From the NCBI GenBank assembly GCA_947069175.1, contig CAMTDV010000003.1, positions 43,553,606-43,617,605 on the forward strand: 64,000 bases of DNA, written 5' to 3'. The position numbers and the translations under genes were made by a program. Position 1 is the first letter of the stretch; each line of letters opens with the position of its first letter. Below the pieces are notes generated by a model that was given only the letters and a program-made list of their open reading frames with translations, was not told the origin of the DNA and did not search any database. Positions 54,883 to 64,000 of the stretch are shown here, in pieces. The stretch is from Scalesia atractyloides (lineage: Eukaryota > Streptophyta > Magnoliopsida > Asterales > Asteraceae).

Positions 54883-55881
54883 GATCAGGAGTACACAAGG
54901 ACATACAAATTTCGGAAATGCTTGACTGAAGGTTTGCGACCTTCAACCACTTCGTATGGAGTCTTCATGTGGCGTTTGTTGATCAGGGCATGATTCTGAA
55001 TGTAGCATGCAGTGTTGATTGCTTCGGCCTAGAAGACGAGAGGTAGCTCGGATTCAACAAGCATAGTTCATACCGCCTTGATTAGTGTGCGATTTTACGT
55101 TCGGCAACCTCGTTCTGCTGTGGAATTCTGGCTGCACTGAACTGTCTGTCAATTCCCTTGGAGGAGCAGAAAGAGTTTAAAGTAAGATTCTTAAACTCTG
55201 TCCCATTGTCACACCGAATAGCCTTTACCTTGGAAAGAAAACCCAAGTGAATCGAGAGTAGTCATCAATAATAACCAGATAGTAAGACTTCCCTCCAATG
55301 CTGCGAATGTCTGTTGGACCGAAGAGATCGATGTGGAGCAGTTCTAAGACCTGAGAGGTGGAAGTTATGGCTTTGGTTTTATGCGGCTGACGGTGTTGTT
55401 TCCCACAAGCGCATGATTCACATTTTTCGATTTGCATGAAATCACGAACTGGTAGATCTCTGACCAAACCACCTTTAGCGAGACGATTTAAATTCTTCAT
55501 GTTGATGTGACCCAGTCTGCAATGCCATAGCATGGCGTCATGTTCGGCTGTTGAAGAAAAAAAGCATGTGAGCTTGTCAGAAGGAGCCTGGTTCATATCA
55601 ATGACGTAGGCATTTCCTTTTCTTGTAGCTTTCAGAAGACTCCAATCATCTGGAATGATTAAACCTGGTTTTAGCACATAGCATCCTTTCTTTGTGAAGG
55701 GGACATCCAGATGATTGTCGCAGACTTGAGACACACTCAACAGACTGTGCTTCAATTCTGGTACATAGTTGACATTTTTAAAACTCAGGGCCCCATTGCA
55801 AACAGTTCCTCGCATTGTGATTTTCCCGGTTTCTCCACCTGCGGAAGGAAACAAACCCGCCATCAAAAAACTGAATGTCAT
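54883..55881 (-). pseudogene. Copia-B pre-integrase and integrase core, with deletion
   Basis: The frame 55225-55881 starts in the protease tail (GGETGKITMRGTV), passes LLSVSQVCD, VLKPGLIIPDDW, LWHCRLGHINMKNLN (H and H) and CESCACGK (C and C). It reaches the first catalytic Asp in LLHIDLFGP and DDYSRFTWVFF. There it breaks: the next recognisable text (KVKAIRCDNGTEF, second Asp) follows almost at once, so about 20-30 residues are missing with a frame change. QFSAARIPQQNEVAERK follows, then TAG-containing text. Confidence 0.87.
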
Positions 55882-56281
55882 TCAACTGCGAGATGTCTCA
55901 TGTCATGTGCCTGGAACAGCCACTATCAATATACCATAATCGAACAAGAGCACGCCAGAGCTGTTCCTGCACATTTCAACAGGTTTAGTTAGAAACGGGA
56001 ACCCAAGCCATAGAAGATCAGGGTTTGCCCTTTGCATCAACATAAGTAACCTCACGAAAGATCAAATTAGTTGAGGATAAGGTTGATGATGCTTTTGATT
56101 TACTAGACAAGGGGTTAGTAGACTGATTCTTGGCCACTTATTTAGGCCTCCAGGTCACCGAATCAGACCTCTACACATTCCTAGGAGTGCTAGAGGGATT
56201 CTAGGAAACCGTAGGTCTCAAGGGGTTAACATTTTGATTCTTGGCCAAGTTCCAATCTTTATCAGAAGACTCAGCCACAAA
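55882..56281 (-). pseudogene. Copia-B protease N-terminal part
   Basis: The minus strand near 55900-55945 reads LWYIDSGCSRHMT, the DSG catalytic site, followed by a TGA stop, then DISQLND in the same frame. Upstream text to 56281 is the degraded gag-protease spacer. Confidence 0.75.
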
Positions 56282-59200
56282 TCAAGCCTTATATTGGCGA
56301 TTAGGCATAACCTTCTGATGTCTGGAGTACAGAGTATGGAAAGAGGTAAAAGTCCTTTGACAGTTTCGAGCAATGTGCCCGGGAGATCCACAGTTGAAAC
56401 AGGTCTGCCTCTTCTGGAAGAAAACAGTCCGTTTAGCTTGGGAAATTCTGGGCAATTTGTCAGTCAATTTCTTGCTGGCGTTTACTGACGGCTGTTGCAC
56501 GGTCTTTGGCTTGGCGGTGTCCTGCGCACAACCATCAGCACACTTGTTAGATTTGTGATTTGAATTACAGTATTTTGAACATGAAGATTGTTTCAAGACA
56601 GATGAAACAGGCGACTGCTGAGTTAATTCCTCAATTTGACGAGAGGACTCAACGGTTGCCTTTGCATTGTTTAAAGACACTTCTTTGGTTTTCTTCTTTT
56701 TAGATCTACGTGTTCTTTTCTTTTTTGGCTTGTTCTTCAAATCACACTTTGAGACAGATTTTGTAGAGGACACGAGTGACTCTATAGGAACATCATGTTC
56801 AGAAATTTTAGCAGATGATGATGGAACCTCGCAATTTAGAGAAATTTTAGATTCTGATTCACTATTAGATTTAAAGGTTGCAGTTGAATCAATTTTAGAT
56901 TTTTGTTCATCTGCTTTCTTTCCGAATCAGACCCTTGTATTAGGTCGCCCAAATCTTCTAGAATAATGTCTCCATTAACATTGACAGAAACAGTTGGTTG
57001 GTCATCATTAACACTGTCATTCCTATGAGATGCATCAAAAGATGCAGCCTCGAAAGGTGAACATTCGATATCCTCTGCTGAAGATGAACTTTCGGTATCC
57101 TCAACTAAAGATGATCATTCGGTATCCTCAGCTGAAGCTGATGAGGCCAAATCATCTGTTGATGTAGATCCTGCAGCTAAATTCATTTTCTCATCACACA
57201 AATTGTTACAGCTATTATCATCATTCAAAACATCAATATCAGAATTTAAACTGTCTAAATGTTCAACACAACCAACACTGTTTGAGCATGTAAATTGTTC
57301 AGCAAGAAAGTGATTTAAAATGTCAAAGGCAGGTTTATAAAAAGTATAATCATTAGCTGAATTGTCTGAATGTATATTTAGACATTCTTCCTCATCATCC
57401 TGTGTGATGTCCCCAACTAAAATTTCTTCTGCACATGAACTAGACAAATTAGTATCGTTCACAAATTTAGTTTGAGCATTAGAAGAATCCTTTTCATTAA
57501 GTGTTGTAGAGGATGTGGATGGTTCTGCCTCAGGCACTTCTGTCTCCAATTCCATTATACTCTCAGGTGGACGATAACTAGTTTCACTAGGAGGTGATGT
57601 AGGAGCCACAAACACATCATCCTTCTTGAGTTTAGTGAATTAGGAGAACTCAGGATAATAGGGCGTCCATGATTTAGATAAATAATCTGACGGTTACCGT
57701 ACATCATTTTTCCAGCATTTTCGGTTTCTTCCCCAGTTTCAGACATTCTAGTGTAGTTATGATTATATGGTGGAGGTGCCCTATTGTACCCAAGACCCTT
57801 AGTCAAATTCTTTTGATAATTAAGCTGGAGGTCACATAAGTCCTTGACTAATTTGCTGGAAGTTTTAAATTTCTTAATATTTATTTCATTTTCATGAAGC
57901 TTCCCAATCAAGGAATTCAGCTTGGCTAAGGCTGCTTGAAGTTCTACGGCCTTTCAGCTAATTTTAGCTTGTAGTCGTAGACCCAACATTGCTGTTGGTT
58001 CAAGTCTAGCTTTAGCTGAGCCACATCTTGTTTCTGCACTTCGACCTTCTCCATAAGAAGCTTGTGCTTATGTTTAAGGGCGATGTTTTGTGACACAGCT
58101 TGTTGATATTAAGCCACAAGAGTTGAATTGTGGGCGCGCATTTGGGATAATTTAAAACGACAACTATCAGAATGAAGTATTCGATTTACCGTTTCCGAAA
58201 GATCGGGGATCTCAGTTGTCTGCGCCATCATGCAGTGGTTGTTGTTCTTGGATAGATTCAAGGTTTCCATTTGAGCTGCAACATCGGCCAGTTGAATCCC
58301 TCATGCTGTTAGGCCACAAGTGCTGTGGACTTCCCGCCTGAATTGCCAGATGGACTCGTAGTTGACTTGGAAGGAGAGACGGGAACTAGCTGTCTGTCAT
58401 TGCTCTATATATCAGCGACCCTGGATGATACATACCCTGATGGAGGCTTCTTACATTCCCTAGCAAAATGGCCTGGTTCATGACATCTATAGCATCTGAG
58501 TTTGTCCTTCGTGAGACCAGTCTTCAGGTTTGACAACGGTTGCCTTCCATACTTTTTCTGAAATTTGTTGACCCGAAAAGCAACCGTTGCTAAGTTCCAG
58601 GAGACATCGATCTCATCCAGGTCTTCCTCCATGATTTGATCAACTTCTGTTGGTAAATAGATGGAGGGGTCAGATCGCCTGCCAGAAAGGGGTTCAAGCT
58701 CTTGATCATAGATGCAGCAATCGCTAGCTTCTCTTCGTTCTCCTTAGTGAGAAATTCAGAGTTGGGCGCGGGTTGTGCAGATCCAGGGACAGGTGTGGCC
58801 ATTTGAGGAATAATGCCTTGTTGCACGATTTGATGAGTTGTAGGACTGAAAACCACGTTGGGATACTGAGCATGAAACTGTGTATGGACTTGAGCCGCTA
58901 AGACCTTTGTAGGATTTGGAGATTAAAACCCATACACATACTCAGTATTTTGAGGTGTGACAACAGGACTATACACCACATTTGATCCACCAGGTGCTTG
59001 TGCAGTTCCTGGCAGAGGACTATAGATGAGATTCTGTGACATTAACGTTGCGTTCTAACCTGTCATCCCAGCAGCCATCAGACTACTCTGATGATTGATC
59101 TCCCTTTGTTATCAATTTCACATGATTTGATAGTAGTTATCATCTCAGTGAGAGTGACCTTGTTCAGATTCTTTGTCTTTTTGATCATGCCACGTATGCA

Positions 59201-59830
59201 TCCCAACTTTTGGGCAGCGAATTGAACAACTGTCGGTTCATGGCGCTATTGGTAAGGGTGATCTCAGCTGAAATCATCTGGGAAACCAGTTTGACATAGC
59301 GGCGTATCTGATTCTCGATGGTTTCCCCATATATGTGATTGAACGAGCTGAATTGCTGATTCAGCTGGTCACCCTACTCGTTTTCATGTCAGCATTTCCC
59401 TCGTAGAGATTTTGCAACTCACTCCAAACTTCTTTAGCATTTTTACAGTTCCTGACCGCGATAGAGATATCGGGTCCTAAAGCCATGGTTAGTGTTGTAG
59501 AGGCCTTCTCATCTTCCTCTATAATTTTGACGTCCTCTGGAGTCCACAAGTGCATAGGCTTGGGAATTTAGTTTCGGGATCTTGCTCTGTGCTATACACT
59601 ATGGTTCTTGGACCATTCATGATGCATCTCCACACGCCAGGTTCCTTTGCCTTGCAATATTGTTCAATGCGGAACTTCCACTCGTAATATTCATCACCGT
59701 ATAACAAACGTGGCACTTTGGTGGAAGTGCCAATCACCTGATCCAGCTCTTGGTGGAGGGCTAATGTTTTAGACTGCAGGGCTGCCAGTGTGGCATTGGT
59801 CAGGTCTTGTGTTGTCATGAATCCAGCCAT
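56282..59830 (-). pseudogene. Copia-B gag (Sirevirus type), fragmented
   Basis: N-terminus 59519-59830 (MAGFMTTQDLTNATLAALQS, then YGDEYYEWKFRIEQYCKA), then 59361-59555 (KNAKEVWSELQNLYEG). Frame 58405-58632 has the first zinc knuckle CYRCHEPGHFAREC. 57555-57911 and 57115-57615 are acidic and Ser-rich. 56282-56773 has a basic KKKRTRRSKKKK patch and the second knuckle CFNCGSPGHIARNC. Both knuckles keep all four ligands. Many frameshifts and stops separate the parts; start chosen at the first Met after the leader. Confidence 0.85.
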
Positions 59831-60611
59831 TGAGACTAAATTTTTTAAAATTTTACCAAATTTGATTTAAAGTTTAATTAATTTAAGCGATTCTAATGAA
59901 CAGTGCTCAATCAAAACAGTCAGTCAATATGGTCAATCCGGAAGAATTTTCCGAAATGGCAATCCGGAAGTCAACGATGGTCAAACTGAATGAAATGTCC
60001 GAAATGAGCGATCCAGAAATCGGAATCCGAAATGAAGAATCCGATTCAAGAGTCCAATTTGATGATCCGAAAAGAAAAGTCCGAGATTAAATCCGAGACA
60101 AAAGACCGAAGTGCAGATCCGAAATAAATCCGAAAAGCAGATCCGGAATGAACACCTCTGAAATGAAGTCCGAAATCAAGAATCCGGAATGAAAAATCCG
60201 TAAGGCCTTGCTTATCTCCTATAAATCCGGAACAGTAACCCAATTCGTAACAGTGTCTCCGCCTTTTATGCAACCGAATTCCGGAATTCAAGGAATTCAA
60301 AAACAGCAACAGTAACTCGGATCACAATCTGGATAAGCAACAGTCAGGGATCAATCCGGAATAGACGATCTCCTTCGTGTTCTTCAGAATCCGGAATAGT
60401 ATCAAATCCGAATTATGAAGACCTTCTTCGTGTTCTTCTGGATCTGGAACAGTGACAAATCCGAAATCTGCAAAGCTTCTTCGAGTTCTTCGGAACAGTA
60501 CCCTACGTCGAAGAACAGTAATCCGGAATGTCAGAATCGATCCAAACAGCAGCAATATACTTCAAAAACTTCTTCAAACAGCAATACCCGGAGCCTGTAT
60601 TAGAATAGTAG
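59831..60611 (-). other. Copia-B leader with ATCCGGAATG array
   Basis: Between the primer site and gag. Positions 59930-60550 hold more than fifteen ATCCGGAATG, TCCGAAATG or AATCCGAAA words. Small frames across it (59896-60090, 60415-60603) are by-products of the repeats. Confidence 0.8.
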
Positions 60612-60623
60612 GCTCTGATACCA
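60612..60623 (-). other. Copia-B primer-binding site (tRNA-iMet)
   Basis: GCTCTGATACCA, complement of TGGTATCAGAGC, two bases from the LTR at 60626. Confidence 0.93.
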
Positions 60624-60625
60624 AT

Positions 60626-60937
60626 TGTAAGTCCTGTGTAACGGATCAAACGGGTATCGCTATCCTAATCAATTGCGGAAATAATGATCAGGATGAAGAA
60701 CAACTGAATAACTTGAATATACCAACTTGCATACACCAGAGGATGTCGATACAAGTTTTTGTAATCAACTCTCTAACCCCTAACAAGTGCCCTAACCCCT
60801 CTATTTATAGACATGACAAAGCCCAAATATACAACCCTAGGCCCACTTGGCACTAGGAAGCCCAAACTAACCCAAAAGTAACCCAAAAGCCCAAAAAACA
60901 ATATAAATGAATAAACCTTTAAGCTCCAAGCCCAACA
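60626..60937 (-). repeat. Copia-B 5' LTR (right copy)
   Basis: It is 312 bp, TGTAAGTCCTGTGTAACGG to AAGCCCAACA. Confidence 0.93.
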
Positions 60938-60942
60938 GGGTG

Positions 60943-62109
60943 TAACTATCATCTTGGCCAGACACCCCCACACTTTCAAGTATTTATAGGATGACTTATG
61001 TCCCCACCACAACTCATGAGGTGCTACATCCTTGTTCTTGAAAGTTATTTTGTTTAACAAAAATTGGCTGACAAAATGGCTTCCCCCCACATGTCCTGGC
61101 TCATCCTAGAACTTATCAACACGACATTCATCATTTCTTTTAGTGTACAATTCTTTCACTCCGCGATGCCATTTGACTGGGGTGTATAAGTTGGGGTACA
61201 CGCGTGTATTATGCCACTTTTTGCACACTTCCCCAAATGGTGATACATATTCACCTCCTCTATCACTTCTAACACATTTTATTTTCTTGTTTAGCTGATT
61301 CTCAACTTCAGCTTTATACAAGATAAACTTGTCAATTGCTTTATCCTTACTCTTAAGTAAGTATACATAACAATAACTTGTATTGTCATCGATGATTTGA
61401 AGGATGATCTTGTTTGTTTGGCTTCAACACATGTTTTACATTTTGTTTTAGAGTCAATGGCAAAAGTTGGTATGTATTCTAATTTAATTAAACGACGAAT
61501 CAAATTAAAATTTACATGACCAAGACGTCCATGCCAAACATTAGGAGACTCAACCAAGTAAGCAAAAGTACTAGCATTTTTATTCATGTTTTTCTTAATA
61601 GACATTACATTAAGTTTGAACATGCCATTTTGGGCATAACCCTTTCCAACAAACATACCATGCTTACTTAAAACAAATGTATCACTCTCAAAAACCAAAC
61701 AAAAGCCAAACTTGTTCGGCATTCAATCCGACACAAGACTCTTGCGTAAATTAGGAACATAGAGCACATTCTTCAAAGTGAGCTCTTTACCAGAAGTCCA
61801 CTTTAAGATCACATCACCTTCTCCCTTGATATCAGCTGTAGCAGCATTTCCCATGTACAGTTTCTCTTCTCCCACCACCTATTTAAACGTATTAAAGAGG
61901 GTCTTGTCTGGGCACACATGGCGGGTTGCCCCAATGTCAACCCACCACCTTTTTGGCTCGTTAGCCACCAAATTTACCTCCTCCATCATAGCAGAGAGGT
62001 CAGAAATCATGGCCACTAAAGGCATATCATCATCAACCATAAAAGATGTGTTACGTTTAGGCTCTTTGCGTTGATCAGTAGATGACCAGTTTGTCCGCAG
62101 TTGTAACAT
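60943..62109 (-). pseudogene. Copia-C protease and integrase, with deletion
   Basis: The protease (61879-62109) has WWVDIGATRHVCPD: the usual DSG site reads DIG. The frame 61291-61722 has the zinc-binding region WHGRLGHVNFNLI (two His) and CKTCVEAKQTR (two Cys). It runs directly into a shifted DDNTSYCYVYLL-like text, so a segment of about 30-40 residues with the first catalytic Asp is deleted. 61106-61321 holds VRSDRGGEY (second Asp). 60943-61090 continues with KDVAPHELWWGHKSSYKYLK and VWGCLAKM up to the Copia-B insertion; it resumes at 47791. Confidence 0.87.
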
Positions 62110-62964
62110 TTCCCTTTAAAGGGACCAACCTTCTTCTTCACACCACCTTTCTTTGGCCCAAGGTAAACAAATTTATTTTTCACCTTGCCATTAAACTTGT
62201 GGCCTTTGTTACCCTTGTAACCCCTTGAGGATTGACCATGTTCCATAATGTTTGCTTTTGCAGAAGCTTCAACTTGACTTCCTTTGTGTGACAGCCTGTT
62301 GTCTTCTTCAATACGAAGACGAACCACAAGGTCTTCAATGGTCATTTCCTTTTGCTTATCCCTTAAGGTAATTCTTGAAGTCGTCCAAACTAGAAGGCAA
62401 CTTTTCAACAATTGTTGCCACTTGGAATGTTTCACTAAGATTCATTCCTTCAGACAAGATGTCACTAAGAATAATCTGCAATTCTTGAACTTGACTCATA
62501 ACAGTCTTTGAATCAATCATTTTATAGTCCAAAAATCTAGCCACAACATACCTTTTAGTACCCGCATCCTCGGTCTTGTATTTGCGTTCCAATGACTCCC
62601 ATAATTCTTCGGCAGTTGGAACCTTCAGATACACGAAATACAACGCATCTGACAAGCCGTTCAACACATAGTTGTGACATAGGTACTCAGAATGTTTCCA
62701 TGCATCAACAGCACTCAATGATTGAACATCAGATGTCCCTTCTGCGAGAACAGGAGGGGACTAAGTCAGAAACCTCGCAAGGTTTAAAGTCGTCAGGTAG
62801 AACAACATCTTCTGTTGCCATCTCTTAAAATTTAAACCAGTAAACTTCTCTGGTTTTTCAGCATGGTTAACAACCGCTTGAGCCGCTTGGGTACCAACTA
62901 ATGGTCCCATGATAGTGGATGTGGATCCAACAGTGGTTGATGTGTTTGCTTGACCAGTAGCCAT
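62016..62964 (-). pseudogene. Copia-C gag
   Basis: MATGQANTSTTVGS at 62964 opens the gag. Next come HAEKPEKFTGLNFKRWQQKM and, in 62356-62718, YVLNGLSDALYFVY, ELWESLERKYKTEDAG and FLDYKMIDSKTVMSQVQELQ, the UBN2-type gag core. 62016-62435 has a basic segment and CYNCGQTGHLLIN, a zinc knuckle cut by a frameshift before its last Cys. Breaks near 62750, 62400 and 62100. Confidence 0.87.
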
Positions 62965-63117
62965 TTCTGAAACAAGAAAAAAAAATCAGTTTCTAGAGAA
63001 ACAAGTTGGTTTACAGAAAACCAATGCAAACTACAAGTTTTGCAATACTCAACAGAAACATTTTATAAAAATTTTAAAACCAAACCAGTGATAGGGTTTT
63101 AAAATCTGTTTTAAGCT
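62965..63117 (-). other. Copia-C leader, no standard primer site
   Basis: Only 153 bases separate gag from the LTR. The bases beside the LTR read, on the minus strand, AGCTTAAAACAGATTTT. The iMet word TGGTATCAGAGC is absent. Confidence 0.7.
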
Positions 63118-63959
63118 TGTAGGACAACTGTTCACGAAATTAAAAGATTAACAGTTTTATTAATCATATTTGGATTACAATACAAAGCAGGAACAGAAAT
63201 TGATAGAACACAAAAACAATACAACCTGAACAGAAACAAATTACAAAGAAACAAAGAAAAATAACACAGAGGTGACCGAGGCACGTGAAAGACAAGCTTC
63301 CCTTAAAACAGATTTTGGGTCACCCAAGTAAACCCGTCTGTTTCCCAGGGTACAACAGCCTAAGCAGATTGTACTGTCGGGATTAGCCTAGCACCCGAAA
63401 ATGTACCTGAAACAAGAGAGTGAAGTGAATCAAAGTTAGGAAAATTTTTAGCCGTGTGTTGCATCCACCATACGATTTTTTTTGTATCTCAAAACAAAGC
63501 ACCAAACTTTGATTTTCTACTGGCTAGCATATGAAATGATAAGTCTCTTACTGAATACACAATTCAATAATATTAATTCTGAAATTCAGTGGCATATTGA
63601 ATTCTATGCCTTAATCATTTTGCAGGTAAGAAATTGAACAGTCTTTAATACCAAGGCAAGCCATCAAAGCACAACATTGCGCGCACCGCCCTCGTCCATG
63701 TCCCGTCCCCGTCCTCGGGTCTCGGCGTGGGCGTGTATCGGGTGCCTCGCATCCTCTTGGCTGCCACTAGGTGTAAGTTGTCACATAGGAATATATATGT
63801 GTGTAGAGAATTATAGATATAAATCAGCAAAAGATTTATCTCTTCACCAATGTGCGACAAACACAACTTCCTACACATTAAGTTCCAACACACAATTAAA
63901 GCTTATGATCTCACATTCATTTGCTTTAATCACTAAATTATTTATCATAATTTCCAACA
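63118..63959 (-). repeat. Copia-C 5' LTR (right copy)
   Basis: It is 842 bp, TGTAGGACAACTG ... TTTCCAACA. It has about 190 bases near 63331-63520 missing from the left copy and a shorter G+C-rich block (63660-63770). Confidence 0.9.
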
Positions 63960-64000
63960 GGTATGTCATCCACAAATCACGAATTAGTTACGGGTGCCTA
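63960..64000. other. Flank right of Copia-C
   Basis: GGTAT duplication, then 36 bases with nothing recognisable. Confidence 0.7.

Larger units (their letters stand above)
47792..60937 (-). mobile_element. Copia-B: Sirevirus with an envelope-like third ORF
   Basis: It is 13,146 bp with LTRs at 47792-48104 and 60626-60937 and a perfect target duplication GGGTG (47787-47791 and 60938-60942). Minus-strand order: primer site, long leader, gag with two zinc knuckles, protease, integrase, RT, RNase H, conserved noncoding block, repeat array, third ORF, polypurine tract, LTR. Integrase-before-RT order, a large two-knuckle gag and a downstream additional ORF define a Sirevirus of the envelope-like-bearing group. 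The LTRs differ by about 13 substitutions and 3 indels in about 312 bp. All frames are broken. Confidence 0.92.
44622..63959 (-). mobile_element. Copia-C: Tork-like copia retrotransposon
   Basis: LTRs are 44622-45362 and 63118-63959. The perfect target duplication GGTAT lies at 44617-44621 and 63960-63964. Copia-B splits it at 47791/60938. Without Copia-B it is about 6.2 kb. On the minus strand it runs gag, protease, integrase, RT and RNase H, the copia order. RNase H text (SWKSSKQTLIARSTMESEFIAL, SRHIRRR) resembles Tork-type elements; clade call tentative. Frameshifts, an integrase deletion and a changed protease site show it is dead. Confidence 0.88.

Noticed and set aside
1..64000. CRISPR arrays, tRNA or rRNA genes, organellar insertions, bacterial-type operons
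   Set aside because: The direct repeats found are LTRs, minisatellites or microsatellites. The tRNA-like words are 12-13 base primer sites only. Nothing resembled organellar genes.

Overview
This is a eukaryotic plant-genome window made almost entirely of transposable elements. Long LTR retrotransposons with tRNA-iMet primer sites, MULE-like inverted-repeat elements, (TA)n-bounded repeats and about 60-65% A+T filler all point to a dicot. The Sirevirus-type copia elements and the Tekay-type gypsy LTR style suggest Asteraceae, but that is an impression from family style, not a proof. No intact host gene, tRNA, rRNA, organellar insert or CRISPR array was found. The only recognisable host-gene sequence is a broken 3' piece of a cytosolic ribosomal protein L13 gene (43415-43660, minus).

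Layout. Left stack: positions 1-2361 hold two partial gypsy LTRs facing each other. An old minus-strand gypsy element (2362-34436) carries, inside its left LTR, a minus-strand Sirevirus-like copia element (Copia-A, 4567-25548, target duplication TATAT). Copia-A carries in its right LTR a young plus-strand Tekay-like gypsy element (13885-25303, duplication CTTAA). The rest of the old gypsy element is tandem repeats (27838-30240), a protease remnant (30723-31045), a degraded gag region, a primer site (32987) and a truncated LTR holding a 373-bp MITE.

Middle: a long-inverted-repeat element (35260-39071) was split by a non-autonomous LTR retrotransposon (35503-38156). Next come three (TA)n-bounded repeats (39494-40797), a foldback element (42040-43150) and the RPL13 pseudogene. 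Right stack: a Tork-like copia element on the minus strand (Copia-C, 44622-63959, duplication GGTAT) is split in its pol gene by a second Sirevirus (Copia-B, 47792-60937, duplication GGGTG), which has an additional envelope-like third ORF.

Eye-counted LTR differences give a rough insertion order: Copia-A about 8%, Copia-B and Copia-C about 4%, Tekay element about 0.5%. All coding sets are broken, although the Tekay pol (RT, RNase H, integrase, chromodomain-like tail) is a single long ORF.

The most interesting non-protein signals are: a row of five short palindromes with compensating base changes in both Tekay LTRs; an additional acidic coiled-coil ORF ahead of the Tekay gag; arrays of an ATCCGRRATG word in the leaders of both Sireviruses, repeated ahead of the envelope-like ORF in Copia-B; a noncoding block conserved downstream of pol in both Sireviruses; and a TCGTACGA palindrome array in the non-autonomous LTR element.
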